Both the position numbers and the translations under genes were made by a program. The notes beneath the pieces were generated by a model. That model was not told where the DNA came from. It saw only the letters and a program-made list of their open reading frames with translations, and ran no database searches. Positions 43,338 to 52,396 of a stretch of 64,000 bases of DNA are shown here, piece by piece. Location: NCBI GenBank assembly GCA_024233305.1, contig JACKPV010000035.1:1-64000 (forward strand). Reading direction: 5' to 3'. Every line of letters starts with the position of its first letter. The stretch's first letter is position 1. This DNA is from Verrucomicrobiales bacterium (GTDB lineage: Bacteria > Verrucomicrobiota > Verrucomicrobiia > Limisphaerales > J093).

Positions 43338-43997
43338 ATGACATCCAGGAAATTGATCGCGCGACTCGCACTTCCCGCCCTGCTTGGGTGCGGGTTGGTC
43401 GTGCTCCTGGTGCTCTTGTCCCGGGTTGACGCTCGCCGCCAGTCGGCGCCCCTGCCCGTCCTGGGTTCGGTAGCCGATTTCAGCCTGACCAATCAGTTCG
43501 GAAACGCGTTCGACAGTGCTACGCTGCGGGGATCGATCTGGGTGGCGGACGTGTTCTTCACCCGGTGTCCGGGGCCCTGCGTGCGGTTGAACACCAACCT
43601 CCGCCGCCTGCAGGATGCGCTGGGGGATGAGGACGAAACCCGGATTGTCTCGCTGACCGCCGATGCGGCTTTTGATACTCCCGAAGTGCTCCGTCGGTAC
43701 GCCGAGCGTTTCGGTGCGGATTCCAACCGCTGGAGTTTTCTAACCGGACCGCAGCCGGTGATCTACCGGGCGGTCACGGAGCAACTTGGTCTGGCGGTCG
43801 CGGAGAATCCGGCCCCCGAGCGCGCCGCACCGCAGGACCTGTTCGTCCACAGCACCCGGTTGGTGCTGGTGGACGCCGCGGGTCGAATCCGCGGCTACTT
43901 CGACGGAGAAAACCCCGGTGTCGTCAAGGAGCTTCAGGCGGCGATCCGTCGGCTGGAGTTGGGGGAAGGCGCGGAGGGACTGGGAGGGGAGGAATAG
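43338..43997 (+). CDS. SCO1/SenC family copper chaperone
   Basis: A 219-residue membrane-anchored thioredoxin-fold protein. An N-terminal helix (LALPALLGCGLVVLLVLLSR) precedes DFSLTNQFGNAFDSATLRGS, the copper-binding FFTRCPGPCVRLN (Cys77 and Cys81), and the distal His in DLFVHSTRLVLVD. Sco proteins deliver copper to the CuA site of subunit II, which fits the gene lying just after ctaC. The 176 bp between the two genes contain a possible TTGACG box but no gene. The start at 43338 is chosen for the signal-anchor; a longer frame reads as ctaC shadow. Confidence 0.9.
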   Translation: MTSRKLIARLALPALLGCGLVVLLVLLSRVDARRQSAPLPVLGSVADFSLTNQFGNAFDSATLRGSIWVADVFFTRCPGPCVRLNTNLRRLQDALGDEDETRIVSLTADAAFDTPEVLRRYAERFGADSNRWSFLTGPQPVIYRAVTEQLGLAVAENPAPERAAPQDLFVHSTRLVLVDAAGRIRGYFDGENPGVVKELQAAIRRLELGEGAEGLGGEE

Positions 43998-43999
43998 AC

Positions 44000-44425
44000 G
44001 TGGAAATTGCTGATCTGCCCGCCCTGAACGCGGCCCTGAACTCGCTTTCCGCCCTTCTGCTGGCAACGGGTTTGGTGATGATCCGGCGTGGCCGCGAGAA
44101 AGCCCACCGGGCCTGCATGCTGGGAGCGTTCGTGGCTTCCACGCTCTTTCTGGCCGGCTACCTTTTCTACCACGCCAACGCTGGACGGACCGTGTTTTCC
44201 GATCCGGCATGGTTCCGCCCGATCTACCTCGGCATCCTGCTGACGCACACGCTGCTGGCGATGGTGATCGTGCCCTTGGTGCTCGCGACGATCTGGTTCG
44301 CGCTCCGGGATCGACGAGCCACCCATCGACGGCTGGCCCGCTGGACCTGGCCGATCTGGATGTACGTGTCCGTGACGGGGGTCGTGATCTACCTCTTGCT
44401 TTACCAGATATCCCCGCAGCGTTGA
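44000..44425 (+). CDS. DUF420 membrane protein
   Basis: A 141-residue protein with four hydrophobic helices. DLPALNAALNSLSALLLATG opens the family pattern, followed by GREKAHRACMLGAFVAST, LFYHANAG, PIYLGILLTHTLLAMVIVPL and a final WMYVSVTGVVIYLLLYQI. DUF420 genes commonly end cytochrome oxidase operons and are thought to help assembly; conserved histidines (AHR, YHAN, LTHT) suggest metal or haem contact. It starts with GTG 2 bp after the sco gene's stop. A 152-bp inverted-repeat element begins 20 bp after its stop codon. Confidence 0.9.
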   Translation: MEIADLPALNAALNSLSALLLATGLVMIRRGREKAHRACMLGAFVASTLFLAGYLFYHANAGRTVFSDPAWFRPIYLGILLTHTLLAMVIVPLVLATIWFALRDRRATHRRLARWTWPIWMYVSVTGVVIYLLLYQISPQR

Positions 44426-44445
44426 GCGGTGTCCTTCAGTGAATG

Positions 44446-44597
44446 GCGGCCGCCGCCGTCGAGGCCGCGCAGGGGTTGCCGAGGATACGGTGCCACCCAG
44501 AGGGGCACGACGATTCACCCAACGATAATCGCCAGTCGGGACCTGCGAACCCGCGCAAGCCCCAGGATTCCAGCGCCGACTGCACGTCAGCGGCTAC
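44446..44597. repeat. 152-bp terminal-inverted-repeat element, copy 1
   Basis: The right terminus (44573-44597) carries GCGCCGACTGCACGTCAGCG then GCTAC. The left terminus at 44446-44470 is a degenerate inverted copy (18 of 25 positions agree with the left end of the 56.3-kb copy). The internal landmark GGATACGG sits exactly 90 bp before the right terminus, as in the 56.3-kb copy. It fills most of the gap between two convergent genes (stops at 44425 and 44682). Confidence 0.7.
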
Positions 44598-44681
44598 GGC
44601 GTATTGAATCGATACGGCTGCCGTGCCCGCCCGTTTCCTGCGGAACTGCTCCCGGGGGTGCGGGGAGCGGGTTCGGCAGGG

Positions 44682-46106
44682 TCATTCCACGGCGGCGACC
44701 GCCTGTCTGCCCACGGGGCGAACCGGGGCGGACGCTCGGGCAGCTTTGAGGTCCGCCTCGACGCGATACAGGTGCGTTTTGGTCCGCAGGAAGAATGCCC
44801 GTCCGGACGCGGCCGGCGACGCCATGAAGCCGTCTTCGAGGGTGTTCGTGGCGAGCGGTTCGAAGGTGCGGCCCGGCTTGAGGACGGTGGTCGTGCCCTC
44901 CTGGCTGAAGAAATACAGGCGTCCGTCGGCGTAGATGGGCGAGGCTGCATACTTGCCGCCGATCCGCTCCGTCCAGACGACCTCGCCGTTGGCCGCGTCC
45001 ACGCACGAAACGAAGCTCTCCTCGGCGGCGGTGTAGATCAGACCATCCACGAGCAGCGGTGAGGCATATTTGCCGACGCGGGAACGGAGTTTCCAGACGA
45101 CCGCCGATTCCGTGACGTCCCCCTTGCCGTCGGTCTTGATCGCCCACATCTCGCGCTTGTTCAGCCCCGTGACGATGAAGGCGAGGGTGCCGTCGAACAA
45201 CGGACGCGGGGCCACCGACCAGTCGGGATACTGAACCATCCACAACTCCCGCCCGTCGCGGGGATCGTAACCGTAAGCGGCCTTCGCGCCCGCGCTGATC
45301 ATGAGTGGACGGCCGTGGGCGCTGACGATCAAGGGGGTGCTGTGCGCTTTGCGGAGGTCGCCGTCGCGCGCCATCTGTCCGGGGATGTGCTCGTCGTTCC
45401 AGATCACCGAACGGTCCGTCTTCCAAACGGTGCGCCCGGTCGGTTTGTCGAGCGCGACGTGGTATTGGAGATCCGCGCCGTCCATGGTGAGGATCAGGAG
45501 ATTCTCGCAGGACACCACGGAGGAAGCCGGACCGCGGTAATGCCGGCAGGGGAGGTCGTTGCGCTTCCAGATCGTCCGGCCCGTAGCGGTGTCGAGGCAC
45601 GCGGTGCCGAAGCTCCCAAAGTGGACATAGACCCGCCCGGGCTCGATGAACGACGAGGGGGTGGCGTAGCAGTTCATCGAAGCGCCGTTGCCCAGTGGTT
45701 CGGGGTCGTCCGTGTGGAACAGCTTTTCGTCGAAGCGAACCTCCCCGGTCGTGGCATCCAGCCCGACAGCGAAGAAGTCATGGCCATCCTCCGTGGCGGT
45801 GGTGACCCAGACTTGATCCCCCAGCACCACCGGCGTGGACCACCCGCGATCATGGATGGCGGTCTTCCAACGGACGTTGTGGGTTTCGCTCCAGCGCACC
45901 GGATATCCGGCGGGAGTTCCGGTGGCCGCCGCCGGCGCGTGCCCGTCACCGGCAGGCCCGCGAAAATCGGGCCAGTCGGCCCGGGCCTCGGACTGTCCCA
46001 GCCAAACGCCCAGGGTCGCCAGGGTGAGGAGCGGGCGCCAGCGCGTGGCGAGGTTCCCGCTGCCTGGGAAGGGTAAGCCGGTGAGACGTGGCGTGATCGA
46101 GTGCAT
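44682..46106 (-). CDS. Exported PQQ-type beta-propeller repeat protein
   Basis: A 474-residue protein with an N-terminal basic stretch and hydrophobic segment (WRPLLTLATLGVWLGQSEARA), then DWPDFRGPAGDGHAPAAATG, the usual opening of this family. About seven repeats follow (GWSTPVVLGDQVWVTTATED, GRTIWKRNDLPCRHYRGPAS, ELWMVQYPDWSVAPRPLFDG, and similar). These are structural relatives of PQQ dehydrogenase propellers but lack the PQQ- and calcium-binding residues, so enzymatic activity should not be assumed. A promoter-like pair ends 6 nt before the ATG, supporting this start over a longer frame. It is divergent from the sulfatase gene. Confidence 0.88.
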   Translation of the reverse strand: MHSITPRLTGLPFPGSGNLATRWRPLLTLATLGVWLGQSEARADWPDFRGPAGDGHAPAAATGTPAGYPVRWSETHNVRWKTAIHDRGWSTPVVLGDQVWVTTATEDGHDFFAVGLDATTGEVRFDEKLFHTDDPEPLGNGASMNCYATPSSFIEPGRVYVHFGSFGTACLDTATGRTIWKRNDLPCRHYRGPASSVVSCENLLILTMDGADLQYHVALDKPTGRTVWKTDRSVIWNDEHIPGQMARDGDLRKAHSTPLIVSAHGRPLMISAGAKAAYGYDPRDGRELWMVQYPDWSVAPRPLFDGTLAFIVTGLNKREMWAIKTDGKGDVTESAVVWKLRSRVGKYASPLLVDGLIYTAAEESFVSCVDAANGEVVWTERIGGKYAASPIYADGRLYFFSQEGTTTVLKPGRTFEPLATNTLEDGFMASPAASGRAFFLRTKTHLYRVEADLKAARASAPVRPVGRQAVAAVE

Positions 46107-46112
46107 GGCGGC

Positions 46113-46141
46113 ACTCTGCGGGGCGGATTGGACGAAGTCAA
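46113..46141 (-). promoter_or_regulatory. Predicted promoter of the 46.1-kb beta-propeller gene (leaderless geometry)
   Basis: Minus-strand TTGACT (46136-46141), 17-bp spacer, CAGAGT (46113-46118), then 6 nt to the ATG at 46106. Confidence 0.4.
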
Positions 46142-46259
46142 TCGAACGGCATGCGGGACCCCGTTCGGCGGTCGGGAGGCGCGGCGGACGTGCGCGGGGC
46201 CGGACCGCGGACGAACCGGGATTGCCTTCGGGTTTGGGGGGTGTTTGGCTTCGGGGAAC

Positions 46260-47783
46260 ATGAAACGATCGCTGACAGGCGGGTTCCCGGTGGTGCTGGC
46301 GTTGCTGACCGGGCTGCTGCAGGCTGCCGAAAGGAACATCGTGTTCTTCATCACCGATGATGAAGGGACGACGCTGGGGTGTTACGGGGATCCGGTGGCG
46401 GTCACGCCGAACGTCGACCGGTTGGCCGCGGAGGGCACCCTTTTCCGCAACGCTTTCGCGACCACGGCAAGTTGCAGTGCCAGCCGGTCGGTGGTGTTGT
46501 CCGGCCTGCACAACCACGCCAACGGTCAGTACGGCCATCAACACGACTTCCACAAGTTTGCCTCTTTTCACAACGTGGTGAGTCTTGCGTTGCCGCGGGT
46601 GCTGGCCGACGCCGGTTATCGCACGGCCCGAATCGGCAAATACCACGTGGCACCCGAACCCGTCTACCACTTCGAGACGCAGCTGCCCGGCAACGCGCGC
46701 AGCACCGTGCAACTCGCCGAAGCGTGCCGCGGGTTCCTCACCGATGCGACCGATCCCCGGCCCTTCTTCCTCTACCTCGGCACCGCGGATCCGCACCGGG
46801 GCGGGGGCACGGACGAGACGTCGGCGCGGGAACTCAAGCCCGATCTCTTCGGCAACCGGCCCCGCCGCGGCGCCTATCCCGGCGTGGAGGAGGTATTCTT
46901 CGATCCGGCCACCGTGCCGGTGCCCGCCTTTCTGCCGGATACGCCCGAGACGCGGGAGGAGCTGGCCCAATACTACCAGTCATGCGCCCGCGTGGATCAG
47001 GGGGTCGGGCGGCTGATCGAAATCCTCGAGGAAGCCGGACTCCTCGACCAGACGCTGTTCGTGTTTACCTCCGACCACGGCATGGCGTTTTCCGGCGCGA
47101 AAACCACGGTCTACGAGCCGGGGCTCAAGGTGCCGTTCGTGGTCCGCAATCCCTATGCGAACCGGCGGGGCGTGGTTTCGGACGCCCTCATCAGCCATGT
47201 CGACATCACGCCCTCCCTGTTGGATTTCGCGGGCGGGTTGGATCGCGAGACGAACGCCCCGAAGGCCTGGCAGGATCCCAACGCCTTCTGGCGGGCCCGC
47301 GGCGAGGCCTTGGAGGAGAATCGTGCCGGCCGCCACGACTTCCGAAGCTACCACGGCAGGTCCTGGCTGCCGCTTCTCGAGCATCCGGAAGCGTCGCATT
47401 GGGAGGCGGTCTTCGCCTCCCACACGTTTCACGAAATCCAAATGTATTACCCCATGCGGGTGGTGCGCGACCGGCATTACAAGCTCATCTGGAACCTCGC
47501 CGCGGGTCTGCCCTATCCCTTCGCGTCCGATCTTTGGGCGGCCTCGAGCTGGCAGGCGCAATACCGCCGGGGGATGGACGCCGCGTACGGTCGCAGGACC
47601 GTGGGGGACTACATTCACCGTCCGCCGTTCGAACTCTATGACATCGCCGCCGATCCCGAGGAGACGCGGAACCTGGCGTCCGATCCGGATCATCGCGGGG
47701 TGTTGGTCGAGTACCAGGCGAAGCTCCGGGAGTTCCAGAAGCAGACCGAGGATCCGTGGATCCTGAAGTGGGAGTACGAATGA
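46260..47783 (+). CDS. Exported sulfatase, N-sulphoglucosamine sulphohydrolase-like
   Basis: A 507-residue type I sulfatase with a signal peptide (VVLALLTGLLQAAE). Metal-binding DD occurs in FFITDDEGTTLGCYGD (residues 33-34). The FGly site is TTASCSASRSVVLSG, where Cys72 of C-S-A-S-R must be oxidised to formylglycine by a maturase not found in this window. GLHNHANGQYGHQHDFHKF matches the heparan-N-sulfatase-like branch, and FTSDHGMAFSGAKTTVYEPG carries the second metal set. The substrate is probably a sulfated glycan, not determined. A weak promoter pair (TTGCCT 46222-46227, TTGGCT 46245-46250) lies 9 nt before the ATG. The TRAP transporter genes follow on the same strand 100 bp downstream. 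Confidence 0.92.
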   Translation: MKRSLTGGFPVVLALLTGLLQAAERNIVFFITDDEGTTLGCYGDPVAVTPNVDRLAAEGTLFRNAFATTASCSASRSVVLSGLHNHANGQYGHQHDFHKFASFHNVVSLALPRVLADAGYRTARIGKYHVAPEPVYHFETQLPGNARSTVQLAEACRGFLTDATDPRPFFLYLGTADPHRGGGTDETSARELKPDLFGNRPRRGAYPGVEEVFFDPATVPVPAFLPDTPETREELAQYYQSCARVDQGVGRLIEILEEAGLLDQTLFVFTSDHGMAFSGAKTTVYEPGLKVPFVVRNPYANRRGVVSDALISHVDITPSLLDFAGGLDRETNAPKAWQDPNAFWRARGEALEENRAGRHDFRSYHGRSWLPLLEHPEASHWEAVFASHTFHEIQMYYPMRVVRDRHYKLIWNLAAGLPYPFASDLWAASSWQAQYRRGMDAAYGRRTVGDYIHRPPFELYDIAADPEETRNLASDPDHRGVLVEYQAKLREFQKQTEDPWILKWEYE

Positions 47784-47883
47784 AGGCGGATCCCGCGCGC
47801 GGGCGCGATCCCGTCCGGCGCGGGGGAAAAAGGACCCCCGGAGTTTCGCTTCGGTTTGACGGATGGAGTATGCTGGGGCCCGT

Positions 47884-48906
47884 ATGACATGCGTTCGGTT
47901 TCGTTGGTTGGTGGGGCTGGTTTTCGCCGGTGTGGTCCTCGGGTGTTCGGCGCCGTTGGCGAAGGCGGCCACCCGCATCAAGCTGGCCACCCTGGCGCCC
48001 ACGGGCAGCGCCTACCACAAGAGTCTGATGCGTCTCCGGGATGAGTGGCGACAGGCCTCGAACGGCAGTGTGAATCTCGTGGTCTATGCCGACGGCAAGC
48101 TCGGCGGGGAGGCGGACACGGTCGGCTTGATGGGGCTCAACTCCATTCAAGCGTCGCTGCTCACGGCCGTCGGGTTGTCCGAAATCGAGCCGGGCGCCGA
48201 GGGATTGCAGAGTATCCCGATGGGTTTCCGGGATCTGGCGGAGGTGGACTTCGTGGGCGAACGGCTCCGGCCCCTGCTCGAGCAGCGGCTCGCCGCCAAG
48301 GGATTTGTCGTGCTCTTCTGGACCGATGCCGGCTGGGTGCATTTTTTCACCAAATCGCCCGTGAACACGCCGGACGACCTCAAGCGGATGAAGCTGTTCA
48401 CCTGGGCCGGCAGTCCCGAGACCGTGCGCATCTACAAGTCGGCCGGCTTCAACGTGATTCCTCTCGAAACCGCGGACATCCTGCCCTCCTTGCAGACGGG
48501 GATGATCGACGCGGCCCCGGCGCCGCCGGTTTTCGCCCTGGCCGGTCAGGTCGATACGCGGGCGCCCCACATGCTGCAAGTGAACTGGGGTCCCCTCGTC
48601 GGCGCGTGCGTCGTCCGTAAGGAGACGTGGGATGCCATCCCGGCGAACCTGCGCGAGGCCATGGCGAAATCCGCCCTCGAGGTGGGCCGGGAAATCAAAG
48701 AACTCGGACGCCAGGAAAGCCGGGAGGCCGTGCAGGCGATGGAACGGCGGGGACTCAAGGTGGCCAAACCGACGCCCGAAGTCGAGGCGCAGTGGCGCGC
48801 CGCCGCCGAGGCGGTTTACCCGGAAATCCGCGGCTCGATCGTTCCCGCCGATGTGTTCGACCAGGCGATGCAGGCCCTGAAGGAGTACCGGGCGGGCGCG
48901 CGCTGA
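47884..48906 (+). CDS. TRAP transporter substrate-binding protein (DctP family)
   Basis: A 340-residue exported protein: signal FRWLVGLVFAGVVLGC, with a lipobox-like VLGC as well as an A-x-A site just after. The mature part is a DctP fold: TRIKLATLAPTGSAYHKSLM at the start, VYADGKLGGEADTVGLM, WTDAGWVHFFTKSPVNTPDD, and GMIDAAPAPPVFALAGQV. Such proteins capture carboxylates or related anions in the periplasm and hand them to the QM permease, encoded immediately downstream. The ATG at 47884 lies 9 nt after a TATGCT box (47869-47874). An ATG seven codons upstream is possible. Confidence 0.9.
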   Translation: MTCVRFRWLVGLVFAGVVLGCSAPLAKAATRIKLATLAPTGSAYHKSLMRLRDEWRQASNGSVNLVVYADGKLGGEADTVGLMGLNSIQASLLTAVGLSEIEPGAEGLQSIPMGFRDLAEVDFVGERLRPLLEQRLAAKGFVVLFWTDAGWVHFFTKSPVNTPDDLKRMKLFTWAGSPETVRIYKSAGFNVIPLETADILPSLQTGMIDAAPAPPVFALAGQVDTRAPHMLQVNWGPLVGACVVRKETWDAIPANLREAMAKSALEVGREIKELGRQESREAVQAMERRGLKVAKPTPEVEAQWRAAAEAVYPEIRGSIVPADVFDQAMQALKEYRAGAR

Positions 48907-48927
48907 TTTCGGTTTCGCGTTTGACCG

Positions 48928-50796
48928 GTGAGCGTCGAGGTTCCATTCCACGAGGAGGTCGCGCCCGAAAAGCCGCGCTGGCTGCACTGGGGTTGCGGTG
49001 TCGAGAACCTCTTTGTCGTCCTGGCCCTCGCGGCCATGGTGCTGCTGCCGGTATCGGAGATCGTCCTCCGCAAGTTCTTTGCGACGGGCGTGCCGGCCTC
49101 GGTGCCCCTCGTGCAGCATCTGGTGCTGGCGGTGGGGATGCTCGGGGGGGCGGTGGCGGCAAGGGAAGGCCGGTTGCTGGCGATCTCGACCCTGACGACC
49201 TATCTCAAGGGACGGTGGAAGCAGGCGGCCGGAGTGGTGGCGAACAGCGTGGGCGCGGCCATCAGCCTGCTCCTGGGGCTGGCGAGCTGGCAGTTTGTCA
49301 TGAGCAGTCGCCGGTTGGGGAAGGAACTGGCCCATGGCATTCCGGTCTGGGTCGTTCAGTTGCTGCTGGTTGTCGGCTTCGTGGTGATCGCGGCGAGGTT
49401 GGTCTGGCATGCCGGCGCAACCTGGCGGGGACGGGTGGCCGCTCTGGTCATCGGAGGGGCTTTGGTCGGCGTGGGGATTTGGCAACCGGTCGATCCCGAG
49501 CGGTTGCGTCTGCCGGCGTTGGTGATCCTGCTGCTCGCCACCTTGTTGGGGGCGCCGATTTTTACGACCATCGGGGGCGCGGCGATCATTCTGCTGGCGG
49601 CGTTGGGCGAACCGCCCGCCGCGGTGCCGTTGAATCACTATCGTTTGACAACGGAACCCACCCTGCCGGCGATTCCCCTGTTCACTCTGGCCGGCTACTT
49701 CCTGGCGGAAGGGGGGGCGGCAAAGCGGTTGGTGCGCGTTTTTCGCGCGTTGTTCGGCTCGATCCGGGGTGGTCCAGCGGTGGCCACGGTGCTGCTCTGC
49801 GCGTTTTTCACCTCGTTCACGGGAGCTTCCGGCGTGACCATTCTCGCCCTGGGCGGGTTGCTGATGCCGGTGCTCGTGGCCGCCGGATACCCGGAGCGCA
49901 CGGCCCTCGGCCTGCTCACCGCCGCGGGATCGCTCGGCCTGCTGTTTCCTCCCTGTCTGCCGCCGATCCTGTTCTCGATCGTGGCCAGCAGCAGCACCGA
50001 CGCGCAGGTGAGCATGGAGCAGGTTTTTCAGGGGGGGCTGGCGCCGGGGTTGTTGCTGATGGGGTTGGTGGCGGGTTGGGCGATCTGGCAGGCGCCCGGC
50101 GGGGCCCGCGACCGGGAGCCGTTTGTGGGCCGGGAGGTGTGGGGAGCGATCTGGGAGGCGAAGTGGGAGCTGCTGATTCCCGTTGTGGCCCTGACTGCCT
50201 TGTTCAGCGGCATCGCGACTCCGGTCGAGGCCGCGGCGATCACGGCGTTCTATGCGTTTGTCACTGAAGTCGTGATTTATCGGGATCTCCATCTGTTCCG
50301 TGATGTGCCTCGCGTGATGACCGAATGTGGCCTGCTGGTCGGTGGCGTGCTGCTGATTCTCGGGGTGGCGCTGGGTTTCACCTACTTCCTGATCGACAGC
50401 CAGGTGCCCGACCTCGCGGTGGAATGGGTGACCGCGCACATCAGCTCGAAGCTCGTCTTCCTGCTGGTGGTCAACGTCCTGCTGATCCTGGTGGGCTGCC
50501 TGATGGACATTTACTCCGCCATCGTCGTCGTCGTGCCGTTGCTGGTGCCGTTGGGGCGGGCTTACGGCATCGACATGGTCCATCTCGGCATCATCTTTCT
50601 GGCGAACCTCGAGCTTGGCTATCTGACGCCGCCGGTTGGCATGAACCTCTTCCTCTCCTCGTACCGGTTTCAGAAACCGATTCCCGAGGTCATTCGGGCC
50701 AGTTTTCCGATGCTGGTGGTGCTGTTCGTCGGTGTGCTGCTCATCACCTACCTGCCTTTCCTCACCACCGCGCTGCCCGCGTGGCTGGCACGCTAG
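48928..50796 (+). CDS. TRAP transporter fused permease (DctQM)
   Basis: A 622-residue membrane protein starting with GTG 21 bp after the binding-protein gene. Residues 20 to about 160 are the small DctQ-type subunit with four helices (LFVVLALAAMVLLPVSEIVL, VPLVQHLVLAVGMLGGAVAA). Residues about 190-622 are the large DctM subunit with about 12 helices, including PLFTLAGYFLAEGGAAKRLV, FTSFTGASGVTILALGG and the C-terminal LELGYLTPPVGMNLFLSSYR, characteristic of the sodium-coupled DctM pore. Fusion of Q and M is known in some TRAP systems. The substrate cannot be inferred. Confidence 0.92.
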   Translation: MSVEVPFHEEVAPEKPRWLHWGCGVENLFVVLALAAMVLLPVSEIVLRKFFATGVPASVPLVQHLVLAVGMLGGAVAAREGRLLAISTLTTYLKGRWKQAAGVVANSVGAAISLLLGLASWQFVMSSRRLGKELAHGIPVWVVQLLLVVGFVVIAARLVWHAGATWRGRVAALVIGGALVGVGIWQPVDPERLRLPALVILLLATLLGAPIFTTIGGAAIILLAALGEPPAAVPLNHYRLTTEPTLPAIPLFTLAGYFLAEGGAAKRLVRVFRALFGSIRGGPAVATVLLCAFFTSFTGASGVTILALGGLLMPVLVAAGYPERTALGLLTAAGSLGLLFPPCLPPILFSIVASSSTDAQVSMEQVFQGGLAPGLLLMGLVAGWAIWQAPGGARDREPFVGREVWGAIWEAKWELLIPVVALTALFSGIATPVEAAAITAFYAFVTEVVIYRDLHLFRDVPRVMTECGLLVGGVLLILGVALGFTYFLIDSQVPDLAVEWVTAHISSKLVFLLVVNVLLILVGCLMDIYSAIVVVVPLLVPLGRAYGIDMVHLGIIFLANLELGYLTPPVGMNLFLSSYRFQKPIPEVIRASFPMLVVLFVGVLLITYLPFLTTALPAWLAR

Positions 50797-51037
50797 CGGT
50801 GCCTGCCCGGGCGGGTTCCAAGGACAGGTGAGCCCTGTTTCCCGCGCGGGGGCCGTCTTCCTCCGTCGCCGTCTTTGTCCCCGCTGCGGATCGGATAACC
50901 CAAGATTCGCCACGTCCTTGGGGGCACCGCGTTGGTCTCCCGATGCCGACATCTCGGGCCTTCCCGTGAGGCGTGGTGGCGGTGAGCTTGAGGCTCGACA
51001 GCTTCCGCCACGGTGCGAGAATGGGCGGCCGCAACGC

Positions 51038-52396
51038 ATGAATCGGAAATCAGCCATGAAATCCATGTCTTCCCCCTCCGCCGCCTCCGCATTGAGCCGT
51101 CGCCGCTTCCTGGGACGCGCCGCACGTCTGGGTGCAGTCGGGCTTGCCCTGCCCCAGATCGTGCCGACCGGAATCATCGCCGCCCCGGGGCGTCCGGGGC
51201 CCAACGAGCAGATTGGCATCGGTGGCATCGGCGTGGGGCGCCAGGGCGGCGGCGATGTGAACTACACCGCCCGCCTGCCGCTCGCCCGAATGGTCGCCAT
51301 GGCGGATGTCAACCTGCCGCGCGCCCGCGAGATCGCGAAGCCTTTCGAGGCCGCGGTGTATCAGGATTATCGCCAGTTGCTCGAACGTAAGGACGTCGAT
51401 GCCATCATCACTGCCACGCCGGAGCAATGGCGGGGCCGGATTTGCATCCACGCCTGTCAGGCCGGCAAGGACCTCTACGTCGAGAAACCCATGAGCCTGA
51501 CCATTCACGAAGGACGCCAGATCGCCCGGGCCGTCCGCAAGTATGGCCGGGTGTTTCAGACAGGCAGTCAACAGCGTTCAATGTCCGAAAACCACAAAGG
51601 CTGCACGCTCATCCGCAACGGCCGTCTCGGGCGGATCAAGAAGGTCATCGCTCACAACTACCCCACGCCCTGGGAGTGCCGGCTCCCCGCGCAGTCGCTG
51701 CCGGACGAGTTGGATTGGGAAATGTGGTGCGGGCCCGCGCCCTTGGTGCCGTACCATCAGGACCTGCAGGCGCCGCGCGCCAATCCTGGCTGGCTCTCCT
51801 TCCGGCCGTTTTCCGGCGGCGAAATGACCGGCTGGGGCAGCCACGGCTTCGACCAGGTGCAGTGGGCGCTCGGGATGGATGAAACGGGTCCTCTCGAAGT
51901 CTGGACCGACGGGCCTGCCCTCCAACCGCCGATCTATGACAAGTCCGAACCCAAAACCCGCGGCGACGTGATTTGCAGTGCCCCGAAGGTCTTTTTCCGC
52001 TATCCCGGTGACATCATCATGGAACTGGGCGAGGGACCGATGGGCGGCGCCGTCTTCGTCGGGGAAAAGGGCACCCTCACGATCGACCGGGCCAAGGTCG
52101 TTTCCGATCCCGAGGAACTCGCCTACGAGAAAACCGACGATCTGCCCGTGCAACTCTACAAGAGCCGAAACCACCAGCAGAACTGGCTCGATTGCATCAA
52201 ATCGCGCGAGAAGCCCATCGCCGACGTCGAGATCGGCCATCGCTCGGCGACGATCTGTCATCTGGGCAACATCGCCCGCTGGCTGGGCCGCAAGCTCGAA
52301 TGGGATCCGATCAACGAGGTGTTTGTGAACGATCCCGAGGCCAACGAACTCCTCGACCGTCCGCGGCGCAGGGGTTACGAGCTGCCCGAGGTGTGA
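51038..52396 (+). CDS. Tat-exported Gfo/Idh/MocA family oxidoreductase
   Basis: A 452-residue protein with a twin-arginine signal (ALSRRRFLGRAARLGAVGLA, residues 18-37), so it is folded with its NAD(P) before export. The Rossmann part is IGIGGIGVGRQGGGDV, followed by DAIITATPEQWRGRI and the EKP motif DLYVEKPMSLTIHEGRQIAR. The C-terminal domain contains GGEMTGWGSHGFDQVQWALG. Exported members of this family keep a tightly bound cofactor and act on periplasmic sugars, as glucose-fructose oxidoreductase does. ATGs at 51038 and 51056 are both possible starts; the first is used. The 240 bp before it hold a weak TCGACA/GAGAAT pair and no gene. Confidence 0.9.
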   Translation: MNRKSAMKSMSSPSAASALSRRRFLGRAARLGAVGLALPQIVPTGIIAAPGRPGPNEQIGIGGIGVGRQGGGDVNYTARLPLARMVAMADVNLPRAREIAKPFEAAVYQDYRQLLERKDVDAIITATPEQWRGRICIHACQAGKDLYVEKPMSLTIHEGRQIARAVRKYGRVFQTGSQQRSMSENHKGCTLIRNGRLGRIKKVIAHNYPTPWECRLPAQSLPDELDWEMWCGPAPLVPYHQDLQAPRANPGWLSFRPFSGGEMTGWGSHGFDQVQWALGMDETGPLEVWTDGPALQPPIYDKSEPKTRGDVICSAPKVFFRYPGDIIMELGEGPMGGAVFVGEKGTLTIDRAKVVSDPEELAYEKTDDLPVQLYKSRNHQQNWLDCIKSREKPIADVEIGHRSATICHLGNIARWLGRKLEWDPINEVFVNDPEANELLDRPRRRGYELPEV

